From PALSA-607 sp036509315 (GTDB lineage: Bacteria; Actinomycetota; Actinomycetes; Acidothermales; Acidothermaceae), in the NCBI GenBank assembly GCA_036509315.1, contig DATCFU010000063.1, positions 1 through 25,565 on the forward strand: DNA of 25,565 nt. The letters run 5' to 3'. Position numbers and translations under genes: made by a program. The first letter of the stretch is position 1, and each line of letters begins with the position of its first letter. The notes beneath the pieces are model-generated. The model saw nothing but the letters and a program-made list of their open reading frames with translations. It did no database searches and was not told the DNA's origin. Positions 8,231 through 16,271 of the stretch are shown in pieces.

Positions 8231-8463
8231 CCAAACCCCTCACACCATGCGCCCCGCGCTGCGAGGCCTCCGGCCGCTCGCTCTCCTGGCACACCTTCCC
8301 CGGCGCCAGGCGAACGGGAACCTCCGGTGAGCGGCTGGGAACCCCGACGCACGAGGCGCTCCATTTCGCACCACCACCCCGCACCTCCGAACGACACCCC
8401 CGAACGACACCCCCGAACGCCCCGAAGCGCCAGCAGTCACATCGAAGGGTCGAGAGCAGCCAC
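8231..8463 (+). promoter_or_regulatory. mraZ-rsmH intergenic leader, candidate mraW RNA motif
   Basis: This is a 233-nt untranslated gap inside an otherwise tightly packed operon. A 6-bp stem, CCTGGC (8285-8290) with GCCAGG (8305-8310), encloses a pyrimidine-rich 14-nt loop containing CCTTCCCC. CGAACGGGAACC and GGTGAGCGG follow. A cis-regulatory structured RNA called the mraW motif has been described upstream of mraW/rsmH in actinobacteria. The position fits and the stem-loop is compatible, but I cannot test it against the covariance model here. I see no start codon with a good ribosome site before rsmH. Confidence 0.5.
8387..8425. repeat. 13-bp direct tandem repeat in the rsmH leader
   Basis: CCGAACGACACCC occurs at 8387-8399 and again, identical and contiguous, at 8400-8412. 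A partial third copy (CCGAACG) begins at 8413. The repeat lies about 40-75 nt upstream of the rsmH start, beyond the stem-loop of the candidate mraW RNA. It may be replication slippage in a GC-rich leader, or a spacer or binding element. Confidence 0.85.
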
Positions 8464-9426
8464 ATGGACGACGTCACGAGGTACCGGCACGTGCCGGTTC
8501 TTCTTGGTCGGGTCCTCGAGCTACTCGCGCCGGCGTTGACCGCACCGGGTGCGGTAGTGGTCGACGCGACGCTCGGCATGGGCGGTCACGCGGAAGCACT
8601 CCTGATCGCGCATCCGCAGGCCCGCTTGATCGGCATCGACCGCGACACCGACGCGCTCGCCCTCGCGAGCGCGCGGCTCGCCCCCTTCGAAACACGGATC
8701 ACGCTCGTGCATGCGGTCTACGACCAACTCCCGGTCGTGCTCGCCGAGCTCGGGCTGTCAGCGGTCGACGGGATCCTTTTCGATCTTGGAGTGTCATCAC
8801 TTCAGCTCGACGAGACCGAGCGCGGGTTCTCCTACGCACATGACGCGCCGCTCGATATGCGTATGGACCGCACCATTGGCCAGACCGCCGCCGACGTAGT
8901 CAATACCTACTCGGCCGCCGAGCTCACCCATGTACTGCGCGTGTACGGCGAGGAGCGCTTCGCGTCGCGTATTGCCAACGCAATCGTCCAGGAGCGCACT
9001 CGCCAACCGCTCGTGTCGGCGTCGCTCTTGGCGGAGTTGGTACGTGCCTCGATTCCCGCCGCGACCCGGCGTACTGGGGGGCACCCGGCCAAGCGCACGT
9101 TCCAGGCCTTGCGCATCGAAGTCAACGCCGAGCTTGCCGCTCTCGAGCGGGCAGTTCCCGCCGCTGTCGCCGCCGTCCGAGTCGGCGGGCGGGTCGTGGT
9201 GCTGTCGTACCAGTCGCTCGAAGACCGGCTGGTGAAGCGGGTATTCGCCGCTGGCGCCGCCAGCACCTCGCCGTCCGAACTGCCTGTCGAGCTGCCCGAC
9301 CACGCGCCGATGCTGCGGCTCCTCACCCGCGGAGCCGATCAGGCGAGCCCCGCCGAAGTCGCGGCCAACCCACGCGCCGCATCGGTTCGGCTGCGCGCGA
9401 TCGAGCGCATCAGGCAGGCCGCGTGA
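8464..9426 (+). CDS. rsmH: 16S rRNA (cytosine-1402-N4)-methyltransferase RsmH (MraW)
   Basis: A 320-residue protein, normal for the family. It methylates N4 of C1402 in the decoding centre of 16S rRNA using S-adenosylmethionine. The SAM site is VVVDATLGMGGHAEALL (about residues 31-47), followed by LIGIDRDTDAL. Other family motifs are GILFDLGVSSLQLD with ERGFSY, and DAPLDMRMD at about 103-135, then GGHPAKRTFQALRIEVN at 205-221. The ATG at 8464 gives the standard start DDVTRYRHVPVLL and has only a weak ribosome site (GAGAG). The frame is open back to 8104, but that stretch overlaps mraZ and has no family resemblance. The stop overlaps the next start as GTGA. Confidence 0.97.
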   Translation: MDDVTRYRHVPVLLGRVLELLAPALTAPGAVVVDATLGMGGHAEALLIAHPQARLIGIDRDTDALALASARLAPFETRITLVHAVYDQLPVVLAELGLSAVDGILFDLGVSSLQLDETERGFSYAHDAPLDMRMDRTIGQTAADVVNTYSAAELTHVLRVYGEERFASRIANAIVQERTRQPLVSASLLAELVRASIPAATRRTGGHPAKRTFQALRIEVNAELAALERAVPAAVAAVRVGGRVVVLSYQSLEDRLVKRVFAAGAASTSPSELPVELPDHAPMLRLLTRGADQASPAEVAANPRAASVRLRAIERIRQAA

Positions 9427-10175
9427 GCGCGCTGCCCTTCGTCGAAGCGACGGCGCCCGATGAAGCCATCGACGGCGTTCTCATCGCGCCCGCGACAACC
9501 ATGCCTGTCAGTACCTTGCCGGAGAGTGCGCCTGTCAGCCGGCCAGCGGCGCTTCGAGTCGTTCGGCCGCGAAATGCCCGGCCGCGTGCCCCCTTCGTAC
9601 TGCTGGTCTCGGCGCTGCTCGCGGCAGGCCTCGTCGGGGTACTGATGATCAACACGAAGCTTGCGCAGGGCTCATTCACGGTCGACCAGCTCCAGCGCCA
9701 GCAGTCGACCAACGCCGATCAGGTGCAGGCGCTCAGTCAATCCGTTGCCGACCAGGGCGCCCCACAGGCATTGGCAGCACGGGCGGTCGCACTCGGCATG
9801 GTCGCGGCGCCGAATCCGGTCTTCAAGCGGACGTCGGACGGCGCGGTGCTAGGCGCGGCGACGAAGGCTTTGCGCCCGCCACCGCCACCTGCTCCCAAAC
9901 CGTCCCCAACGCCGCAGGCATCAGCCTCCGTCAGCGCGAGCCCGTCGGTGTCGCCGTCGCCGTCGCCGTCTGGCTCGCCGAACGCGTCAACATCGCCGAA
10001 GGCATCGACGTCACCGGACGCATCGCCATCGGCGAAGGCAAGTCCTTCGGCATCAGGCAAGCCGAGCACGAGTCCTAGTGCGAAGCCGAGCACGAGTCCG
10101 ACTGCCAAGGCGACGACGAAGTCCTCTCCAACTCCCGGACCAACCGCGAAGCCGACGACGAAGGCGACGCCGTGA
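9423..10175 (+). CDS. ftsL: FtsL-like divisome protein with a long Ser/Pro/Thr/Lys-rich C-terminal tail
   Basis: A 250-residue bitopic membrane protein in the ftsL position between rsmH and ftsI. Residues 1-55 are cytoplasmic and Arg/Pro-rich near the membrane, one helix spans about 57-76, and a short extracytoplasmic helical stretch follows at about 84-125 (SFTVDQLQRQQSTNADQVQA), ending in AARAVALGMVAAPNP. That pattern is typical of actinobacterial FtsL. From about residue 152 to the end there are some 100 residues of low-complexity Pro, Ser, Thr, Ala and Lys, with repeats such as KPSTSPSA. The tail is coded in the same frame with high-GC codons, so it is not a frameshift artefact. FtsL helps activate the FtsW-FtsI synthase. 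Both ends overlap their neighbours as GTGA. Naming rests mainly on position and topology. Confidence 0.8.
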   Translation: MSALPFVEATAPDEAIDGVLIAPATTMPVSTLPESAPVSRPAALRVVRPRNARPRAPFVLLVSALLAAGLVGVLMINTKLAQGSFTVDQLQRQQSTNADQVQALSQSVADQGAPQALAARAVALGMVAAPNPVFKRTSDGAVLGAATKALRPPPPPAPKPSPTPQASASVSASPSVSPSPSPSGSPNASTSPKASTSPDASPSAKASPSASGKPSTSPSAKPSTSPTAKATTKSSPTPGPTAKPTTKATP

Positions 10176-12202
10176 ACCGGATCGGACCTCCCGGTAGTAC
10201 GCACCACCGCCCAGGCGCGCCCCGAGCTACGGCGTCGCGCGGCGCTACACCACGCGCAGCAGCCCCCCGCGGCACTGCGCCGCGGCCCGCCACCCGCCCG
10301 CTCCCCGGGGGGTTGCGCAGCGAGCGCTCGCCGGGCGAGGTCCGGCAACTGCGGCAGGCTGCCCGATCCGCGCAGACCGGGCAGCCACGGCAGCGGCCGC
10401 GCGGACCTCGGCAGCCCGCAGGCCCACGTCCGCCCACGCGTCGTCCACCACGACCGCCCCGCCGCACTATTGGCCGGCTCGGCTTCCCGGCTCGTCGATT
10501 GCACGGCGGGCTGCTGGTGATCGGGTTCGTCATGATCGTGTTTGTCGGTCGCCTTTTACAACTGCAGGGCGTCGACTCCACTGTGTATGCCGCAGATGCG
10601 AATGCGCAGTACTTGCACAAGGTGACACTGCCGGCGCAACGCGGCTCGATTGTGGATCGCAACGGCGCGACGCTCGCCGACACGGTGAGCGCGAGCGACA
10701 TCATCGGTGACCCGCTGATTGCCACCAACTCGACGACCACGAGTCCGTGGGCTATGGCGGGGACACTCTCGCCGATTCTTGGGGTCAATCGCTTCACGTT
10801 GGTGAGCGACCTCACCGGCAAGAGCCAGTTCGTCTACCTGGCCCATGCCGTCACACCGCAAGTTGCTAAGCAGGTGCTCGCGCTCAACCTGCCCGGTGTG
10901 ACGACGGAGAACACGAACAAGCGGGTGTACCCGGCCGGCAACGTCGCGGCCAACGTCGTCGGTTTCGTCGGTTCAGACGGCAAGGGACTTGGCGGCCTCG
11001 AGTACCAGTACCAGAACCTGTTGGCTGGCAAGGCGGGGCAACTCAGCGTGCAGGTTGGTCACGACGGTCAGGTCATACCGGACGGCGTCAGTGGCGGGCA
11101 GCCCGCTGTACCCGGTCAAGGTATCGAGCTCACGATTGACCGCGACATCCAGTGGAAAGCACAACAGGCGATTGCCGCGCAGGTGAAGGCAACGGGTGCG
11201 GACGGCGGGACCGTGATCGTCATGCAACCGCGCACTGGGCAGATTCTCGCGATGGCGACGACGCCGACTTTTGACCCGGCCGACCCCGGCGCCGCGCCCG
11301 CGGAAGACCGTGGAAACTCAGCTCTGTCTGATGTTTTCGAGCCGGGTAGCACGAACAAGATCATCACGATGTCGGCCGCGATTGACTCCGGCGTCCTCAC
11401 GCCGATGTCGCCGATCGATGTCCCACCGACCCTTGTCCGCGCGGGCAAGGTCTTCCATGACGCGGAAGCGCACGGGCTTCTGCACTTGACGCTAGCTGGT
11501 GTTCTTGCAGAGTCGAGCAACATCGGCACGATCCTCACGTCGGAGAAAGTCGGCGTCGACCGGCTGTATGCGTACCTGCAGGCATTCGGACTTGGCCAGC
11601 CCTCAGGTCTCAACTTTCCCGGCGAGAGCCCAGGCATCCTGGACCCGTTGCGCAATTGGTCCCCGACTCAGCAGTACACCGTTCCGTTCGGTCAAGGGCT
11701 CGCGGTAAATGCGCTGCAGGTCGCCACCGTTTACTCGACGGTTGCGAACGGCGGCGTGCGCGTCGAGCCCAGCCTCGTGAAGGGATTCTTGCAGCCTGAC
11801 GGCTCGGTCAAGCCGGCGAACCCACCGACGCAGACTCGAGTCGTGAGCCAATCGACGGCGACGCAGGTCGAGAGCATGCTGGAGGCTGTTACCACTGACC
11901 AGGGCACCGCACCGGAGGCTCGGATCCCGGGCTACCGGGTCGCAGGAAAGACTGGAACCGCGCAGCGAGTCGACCCTACCTGTGGGTGCTACCGCGGCTA
12001 CACGGCGTCCTTCGTTGGGTTCGCCCCGGCCGACAACCCGCAGCTCGTTGTCCTTGTGGTGCTCGACAATCCCGTCAAGGGCTACTACGGGGGGGCCGTC
12101 GCGGCGCCGGTCTTCAAGGACGTCATGTCGTTCGCGCTCGAGTCGGAGAAGATTCCGCCGACGGGGACCACTCCGCCGGTCGTCAAGCTCACTTTTCCCT
12201 GA
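10172..12202 (+). CDS. ftsI: Septal peptidoglycan transpeptidase FtsI (PBP3, class B PBP)
   Basis: A 676-residue class B penicillin-binding protein that cross-links septal peptidoglycan with FtsW. Residues 1-108 form a basic, Arg/Pro-rich cytoplasmic tail, and one membrane helix spans about 112-130 (GGLLVIGFVMIVFVGRLL). The PBP dimerisation region begins at PAQRGSIVDRNGATLAD (154-170). The transpeptidase motifs are S393-TNK (in FEPGSTNKIIT), SSN (448-450, in AESSNIG) and KTG (593-595, in AGKTGTAQR), so all three active-site motifs are intact. No PASTA domains are present. The GTG start overlaps the ftsL stop as GTGA. The murE start is 18 nt after the stop. Confidence 0.97.
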   Translation: MNRIGPPGSTHHRPGAPRATASRGATPRAAAPRGTAPRPATRPLPGGLRSERSPGEVRQLRQAARSAQTGQPRQRPRGPRQPAGPRPPTRRPPRPPRRTIGRLGFPARRLHGGLLVIGFVMIVFVGRLLQLQGVDSTVYAADANAQYLHKVTLPAQRGSIVDRNGATLADTVSASDIIGDPLIATNSTTTSPWAMAGTLSPILGVNRFTLVSDLTGKSQFVYLAHAVTPQVAKQVLALNLPGVTTENTNKRVYPAGNVAANVVGFVGSDGKGLGGLEYQYQNLLAGKAGQLSVQVGHDGQVIPDGVSGGQPAVPGQGIELTIDRDIQWKAQQAIAAQVKATGADGGTVIVMQPRTGQILAMATTPTFDPADPGAAPAEDRGNSALSDVFEPGSTNKIITMSAAIDSGVLTPMSPIDVPPTLVRAGKVFHDAEAHGLLHLTLAGVLAESSNIGTILTSEKVGVDRLYAYLQAFGLGQPSGLNFPGESPGILDPLRNWSPTQQYTVPFGQGLAVNALQVATVYSTVANGGVRVEPSLVKGFLQPDGSVKPANPPTQTRVVSQSTATQVESMLEAVTTDQGTAPEARIPGYRVAGKTGTAQRVDPTCGCYRGYTASFVGFAPADNPQLVVLVVLDNPVKGYYGGAVAAPVFKDVMSFALESEKIPPTGTTPPVVKLTFP

Positions 12203-12220
12203 CGGGTAGGGTGGAGCGCC

Positions 12221-13789
12221 GTGCCCGGCCAAGAGCAGCGTTCAGCCTCTTTCCGTCCGGTGGCGACGCCGGCGCGGCGGCTGGTCCACCTCGCTGATCG
12301 GCTTGGCGTCGTCCTGGTGGCAGGGGTAGGCCCTAGTGATGCAGCGGTCACCGGGGTCACCTACGACTCGGCCGCTGTGATGCCAGGCGACCTGTACGCG
12401 GCGCTGCCTGGCACTCACACGCACGGCGCGCGATTTGCCGATCGGGCCGTCGCGGCAGGGGCGGTCGGTGTCCTCACTGATGAAGCTGGGCAGTCGATCG
12501 TCGATGCCGCCGGCCGCCTCGGCGCACCCCTCCTGGTGGTTGGCGATCCGCGCGCCGACCTCGGCGGCGTCGCGTCATGGATTTACGGCGAGCCGTCGAA
12601 GCAGCTGCGGGTGCTCGGTGTGACTGGCACGAACGGCAAGACGACGACGTCGTACCTGCTCGATGCTGGACTGCGTGCGGCAGGAGAAAAGACCGGCTTG
12701 GTCGGGACCATCGAGACCAGGATCGGCGAATGGGTTGTCCCTAGCGCGCGCACGACGCCGGAAGCCCCGGACCTGCAGGCACTGCTGGCGGTGATGGTCG
12801 AACGCGGCGTCGGGTCAGTCTCGATGGAGGTCTCCAGTCACGCGCTTGCGTTGCACCGGGTCGATGGCACGGCGTTCGAGGTGGTCGCCTTCAGCAACCT
12901 GTCTCAGGATCATCTGGATTTCCACGCGGACCTCGACGACTACTTCAACGCGAAGGCGCGATTGTTCACGCCGCAGTTCGCGAGGGTGGGCGTGGTCAAC
13001 GTCGACGACGCGCACGGACGCCGATTGCTTGGCATCGCGCAGATTCCGCTGACCACGGTGTCGGCAACGACTCGCGACGCCACGTGGTGGCTGAGCGACC
13101 TGTCACACAATGCGGGCAACGGCACGGAGTTCGTCGTACATGGTCCCGACGTCGTCGTGCCGGTCTCGATCCGCTTGCCTGGGTCGTTCAACATCGCCAA
13201 CGCGTTGCTCGCATTTGTCACGCTCGTCATCGGCGGTATCGATCCGCAAGCGGCCGCTCGCGGCATCGCCGGTGTGGCGGTTGTGCCGGGCCGGATGGAA
13301 GCCATCTCGGTATCGCAGCCGTTCACGGCGCTCGTCGACTACGCACATACCCCCGACGCGGTCGAGACGCTTTTGACCACGCTGCGCCCCACGACCACCG
13401 GCCGACTCATCGTCGTCCTTGGTTGCGGTGGTGACCGCGATCGGGCGAAACGGCCACTAATGGGTGCGGCCGCCGCGCGCCTCGCCGACGTCGCGGTGTT
13501 AACCAGCGACAATCCGCGCAGCGAAGACCCGTACACGATCCTTGCCGCCATGCTCGACGGTGCAATGGGAGTCGCTGCGGAGCAGCGCGGCGAGGTCATC
13601 GTCGAACTCGACAGGAAGACGGCGATTCAGGTCGCTGTCAGTCAGGCTCGGGCCGGTGACGTCGTTGTCGTCGCCGGTAAGGGTCATGAACAAGGGCAGG
13701 AGGTCGGCGGCGTGGTGTACCCGTTCGACGACCGCATCGTCTTGCGTGCTGAACTCGCTGGGTTGACCAACGGCGCCGGCGCTTCATGA
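12221..13789 (+). CDS. murE: UDP-MurNAc-L-Ala-D-Glu:meso-diaminopimelate ligase MurE
   Basis: A 522-residue Mur ligase adding the third stem-peptide residue in the cytoplasm. The ATP-binding loop is TGTNGKTT (135-142). The probable carbamylated lysine is K245 in YFNAKARLF, and the central motif FSNLSQDHLDFH lies at about 224-235. DNPR at 430-433 is the signature for meso-diaminopimelate rather than lysine, so the peptidoglycan should be of the DAP type. The conserved C-terminal loop VVAGKGHEQGQEV follows. The GTG start is preceded by GGGTGGAG about 6 nt upstream and lies 18 nt after ftsI. The stop overlaps the murF start (ATGATGA). Confidence 0.97.
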   Translation: MPGQEQRSASFRPVATPARRLVHLADRLGVVLVAGVGPSDAAVTGVTYDSAAVMPGDLYAALPGTHTHGARFADRAVAAGAVGVLTDEAGQSIVDAAGRLGAPLLVVGDPRADLGGVASWIYGEPSKQLRVLGVTGTNGKTTTSYLLDAGLRAAGEKTGLVGTIETRIGEWVVPSARTTPEAPDLQALLAVMVERGVGSVSMEVSSHALALHRVDGTAFEVVAFSNLSQDHLDFHADLDDYFNAKARLFTPQFARVGVVNVDDAHGRRLLGIAQIPLTTVSATTRDATWWLSDLSHNAGNGTEFVVHGPDVVVPVSIRLPGSFNIANALLAFVTLVIGGIDPQAAARGIAGVAVVPGRMEAISVSQPFTALVDYAHTPDAVETLLTTLRPTTTGRLIVVLGCGGDRDRAKRPLMGAAAARLADVAVLTSDNPRSEDPYTILAAMLDGAMGVAAEQRGEVIVELDRKTAIQVAVSQARAGDVVVVAGKGHEQGQEVGGVVYPFDDRIVLRAELAGLTNGAGAS

Positions 13790-15213
13790 TGACGCTGACA
13801 GTTAGTGAGATCGCTCAACTGAGTCACGGCGTGGTGTCGGACCTTGCTGATCCGGCCGCGCCTGTTATCGGCCCGGTGGTCGTTGACTCGCGCCGCGTGA
13901 GTCCCGGGTGTCTTTTTGTTGCCGTCTCGGGAGCCCGCGTCGATGGGCACGACTTCGTTGCGCAGGCAGTCGCCGACGGCGCTCCGGTCGTTCTGGCGAG
14001 CCGGACGGTCGCGGTGCCCGCGGTTGTCGTCGGCGACACCGTACGCGCTCTTGGTGACCTTGCGCGCGGCTACCTGCACCGGCTGGCAAGCCCTGTGGTT
14101 GTCGGAATCACCGGGTCGAGCGGCAAGACGAGCACGAAGGACATCGTCGGACAACTCCTGACGAAACTCGGGCCAACGATCGCGCCCGAAGGCTCGTTTA
14201 ACACCGAGGTCGGGCTGCCGCTCACCGTGTTGCGGGCCGACGCGGATACCAGGTACTTGGTCCTCGAATACAGCGCACGCGGACTCGATCACATTGCTTA
14301 CCTCTGCGGGATCGCAAGGCCACAGATCGGCGTTGTGCTCAACGTCGGCGTCGCGCACCTTGGCGAGTTCGGCAGTCGAGCCGCGGTAGCGCAGGCCAAA
14401 GGCGAGCTCGTCGAGGCGCTTCCGGACGACGGTCTCGCGGTGCTCAACGCTGATGACGATGCCGTGGTCGCGATGGCGGCCCGGACCCCCGCGCGCGTCG
14501 TGACATTCGGGCTCGGTACGGACGCGGATCTTCGCGCGGTTGACGTGGTGCTCGATGAGTTGGCGCGCCCTTCCTTCCGCATGGTTACTGCTCGTGGCGA
14601 AGTCGAGGTGTCGCTGTCGTTGCATGGTGCGCACCACGTCTCGAACGCACTAGCCGCAGCTGCCGTTGCGCTTGAGCTTGGCCTCGACCTCGAAGCAGTC
14701 GCTGCCGGCTTGGCCGGCATCGACGCAGTCAGCCGGTGGCGCATGCAGGTGTCGGAGCGCGCCGACGGGGTCATCGTTATCAACGATGCGTACAACGCAA
14801 ATCCTGAATCGATGAAGGCGGCGCTAGCGGCGCTCGCCGCAATGGGCTCGGGCGGACATGGCGCAGGGCCGGCACGTCGCATGAACGCTGTCCTCGGCCT
14901 AATGGCCGAACTCGGTTCAACCGCAGCGACAGCGCATCGTGACATCGGTGCTGCGGCGGCACTGATCGGCGTCCATCAACTTGTCGTTGTCGGTGCAGCG
15001 GCACGGGGCATTGCCGAGGGTGCGATCGAGGCTGGGCTCGAGGCTTCGCGGGTAACGGTGGTCGACGGGTTTGCCGACGCGGTATCCCATCTCGAAAAGG
15101 ACCTTGGTCCGGGCGACGTCGTGCTGGTGAAGGCATCACGCTCCGCCGACTTGCAGCGCGTTGCGCAGGCCTTGCTCGCTGAGCCGGGTAGCGAAGCGGG
15201 AGCTGGCACGTGA
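13786..15213 (+). CDS. murF: UDP-MurNAc-tripeptide:D-Ala-D-Ala ligase MurF
   Basis: A 475-residue Mur ligase that adds D-Ala-D-Ala to complete the UDP-MurNAc-pentapeptide. The N-terminal domain has VVVDSRRVSPGCLFVAV. The ATP loop is GITGSSGKTSTKD (107-119). The MurF patterns NVGVAHLGEFGS and VINDAYNANPESMKAALAAL are both present, so it is not a second MurE. The ATG at 13786 overlaps the murE stop; a second ATG directly follows at 13789. The stop overlaps the mraY start as GTGA, in line with tight coupling. Confidence 0.96.
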   Translation: MMTLTVSEIAQLSHGVVSDLADPAAPVIGPVVVDSRRVSPGCLFVAVSGARVDGHDFVAQAVADGAPVVLASRTVAVPAVVVGDTVRALGDLARGYLHRLASPVVVGITGSSGKTSTKDIVGQLLTKLGPTIAPEGSFNTEVGLPLTVLRADADTRYLVLEYSARGLDHIAYLCGIARPQIGVVLNVGVAHLGEFGSRAAVAQAKGELVEALPDDGLAVLNADDDAVVAMAARTPARVVTFGLGTDADLRAVDVVLDELARPSFRMVTARGEVEVSLSLHGAHHVSNALAAAAVALELGLDLEAVAAGLAGIDAVSRWRMQVSERADGVIVINDAYNANPESMKAALAALAAMGSGGHGAGPARRMNAVLGLMAELGSTAATAHRDIGAAAALIGVHQLVVVGAAARGIAEGAIEAGLEASRVTVVDGFADAVSHLEKDLGPGDVVLVKASRSADLQRVAQALLAEPGSEAGAGT

Positions 15214-16271
15214 AGGGGATCCTCGCCGCGGGCACGATCTCGCTGATCGTGTCGCTGTTCGGTACGCCGTTCGCGATCAGGTTCTTGCGCCAACGCGGTT
15301 ATGGGCAGTTGATCCGCGATGACGGACCAACAACGCATCACACCAAGCGCGGTACACCGACGATGGGTGGCACCGTCATCCTGATCGCCGCGATTCTCGG
15401 CTACTCGGGTGGCAACATGCTGAGTGCTAGTGGTCCGACTGCGTCGGGCTTGCTGGTGCTCGGACTCGCGACCGGGCTTGGTCTGGTGGGATTCCTAGAC
15501 GACTTCATCAAGGTTCGAATGCAGCGCAACCTCGGGCTTCGGGCACGTACGAAGCTGCTCGGGCAGACACTCGTGGCGATCGTCTTCGGTGTTCTCGTGC
15601 TGCAATTCCCCGACAGCACGGGTATTCATCCTGCGTCGACCCACATCTCGTTTGTCCGCGACACGACAGTGGCGCTCGGCGCCGTCGGGTTTGTCGTCTG
15701 GGCACTCGTGATGGTCTCGTCGACATCGAACGGTGTGAATCTCACCGATGGCCTCGACGGCCTCGCCACCGGAGCGTCGACGATGATCTTTGCTGCCTTC
15801 GTAATCATGACGTTCTGGCAAGGCCGCAACGACTGCATCAGCAAAGCCTCGGTGGGCTGCTACCCAGTGCGTGACCCGTTCGATCTCGCGATTCTGGCGG
15901 CCGGCTTCGCGGGTGCATGCGCAGGCTTTCTGTGGTGGAACGCTGCGCCTGCGCGCATCTTCATGGGCGACACGGGGTCACTGGCCCTCGGTGGCGCGCT
16001 GGCCGGCATGGCCATCATGACTCACACCGAGTTGCTGCTTGCCGTACTCGGAGGACTCTTCGTCGTCATCACGATGTCGAGCCTCATTCAGATCGGTTAT
16101 TTCAAGCTGACGCATCGCCGCGTGTTCAAGATGGCACCGCTGCAGCACCATTTCGAACTCAAGGGTTGGGCCGAGGTGACCATCGTCATCCGGTTCTGGA
16201 TCATCGCGGGCCTCGCCGTTGCCTTGGGCCTTGGCATCTTCTACGCCGAGTGGATCACATGGCAGTCGTGA
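15210..16271 (+). CDS. mraY: Phospho-MurNAc-pentapeptide transferase MraY
   Basis: A 353-residue polytopic membrane enzyme that transfers phospho-MurNAc-pentapeptide to undecaprenyl phosphate, making lipid I. Conserved signatures are DDGPTTHHTKRGTPTMGG, GFLDDFIKV (Asp pair), NLTDGLDGLATG, FMGDTGSLALGG and the His cluster in PLQHHFELKGW. About ten membrane helices can be read, the normal number. The GTG start lies within the murF stop (GTGA) and the 3' end overlaps murD by 13 nt. Confidence 0.97.
   Translation: MKGILAAGTISLIVSLFGTPFAIRFLRQRGYGQLIRDDGPTTHHTKRGTPTMGGTVILIAAILGYSGGNMLSASGPTASGLLVLGLATGLGLVGFLDDFIKVRMQRNLGLRARTKLLGQTLVAIVFGVLVLQFPDSTGIHPASTHISFVRDTTVALGAVGFVVWALVMVSSTSNGVNLTDGLDGLATGASTMIFAAFVIMTFWQGRNDCISKASVGCYPVRDPFDLAILAAGFAGACAGFLWWNAAPARIFMGDTGSLALGGALAGMAIMTHTELLLAVLGGLFVVITMSSLIQIGYFKLTHRRVFKMAPLQHHFELKGWAEVTIVIRFWIIAGLAVALGLGIFYAEWITWQS

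Noticed and set aside
8104..8463. 120-codon upstream extension of the rsmH frame
   Set aside because: It overlaps mraZ and then runs through the structured leader; RsmH proteins begin near 8464.
9951..9970. GTCGCC repeats considered as a microsatellite or regulatory repeat
   Set aside because: They lie in frame in the Ser/Pro-coding tail of ftsL and follow from the low-complexity protein sequence.
9737..10504. 255-codon minus-strand frame opposite ftsL/ftsI
   Set aside because: Gly/Asp/Val-rich repeats are the antisense reading of the Ser/Pro-rich ftsL tail; there is no independent gene signal.
13684..14637. 317-codon minus-strand frame opposite murE/murF
   Set aside because: Its product has no domain pattern, and both plus-strand genes carry all Mur ligase motifs.
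15917..16258. 114-codon upstream extension of the murD frame
   Set aside because: It is mraY read in another frame; the MurD N-terminus begins near 16259.
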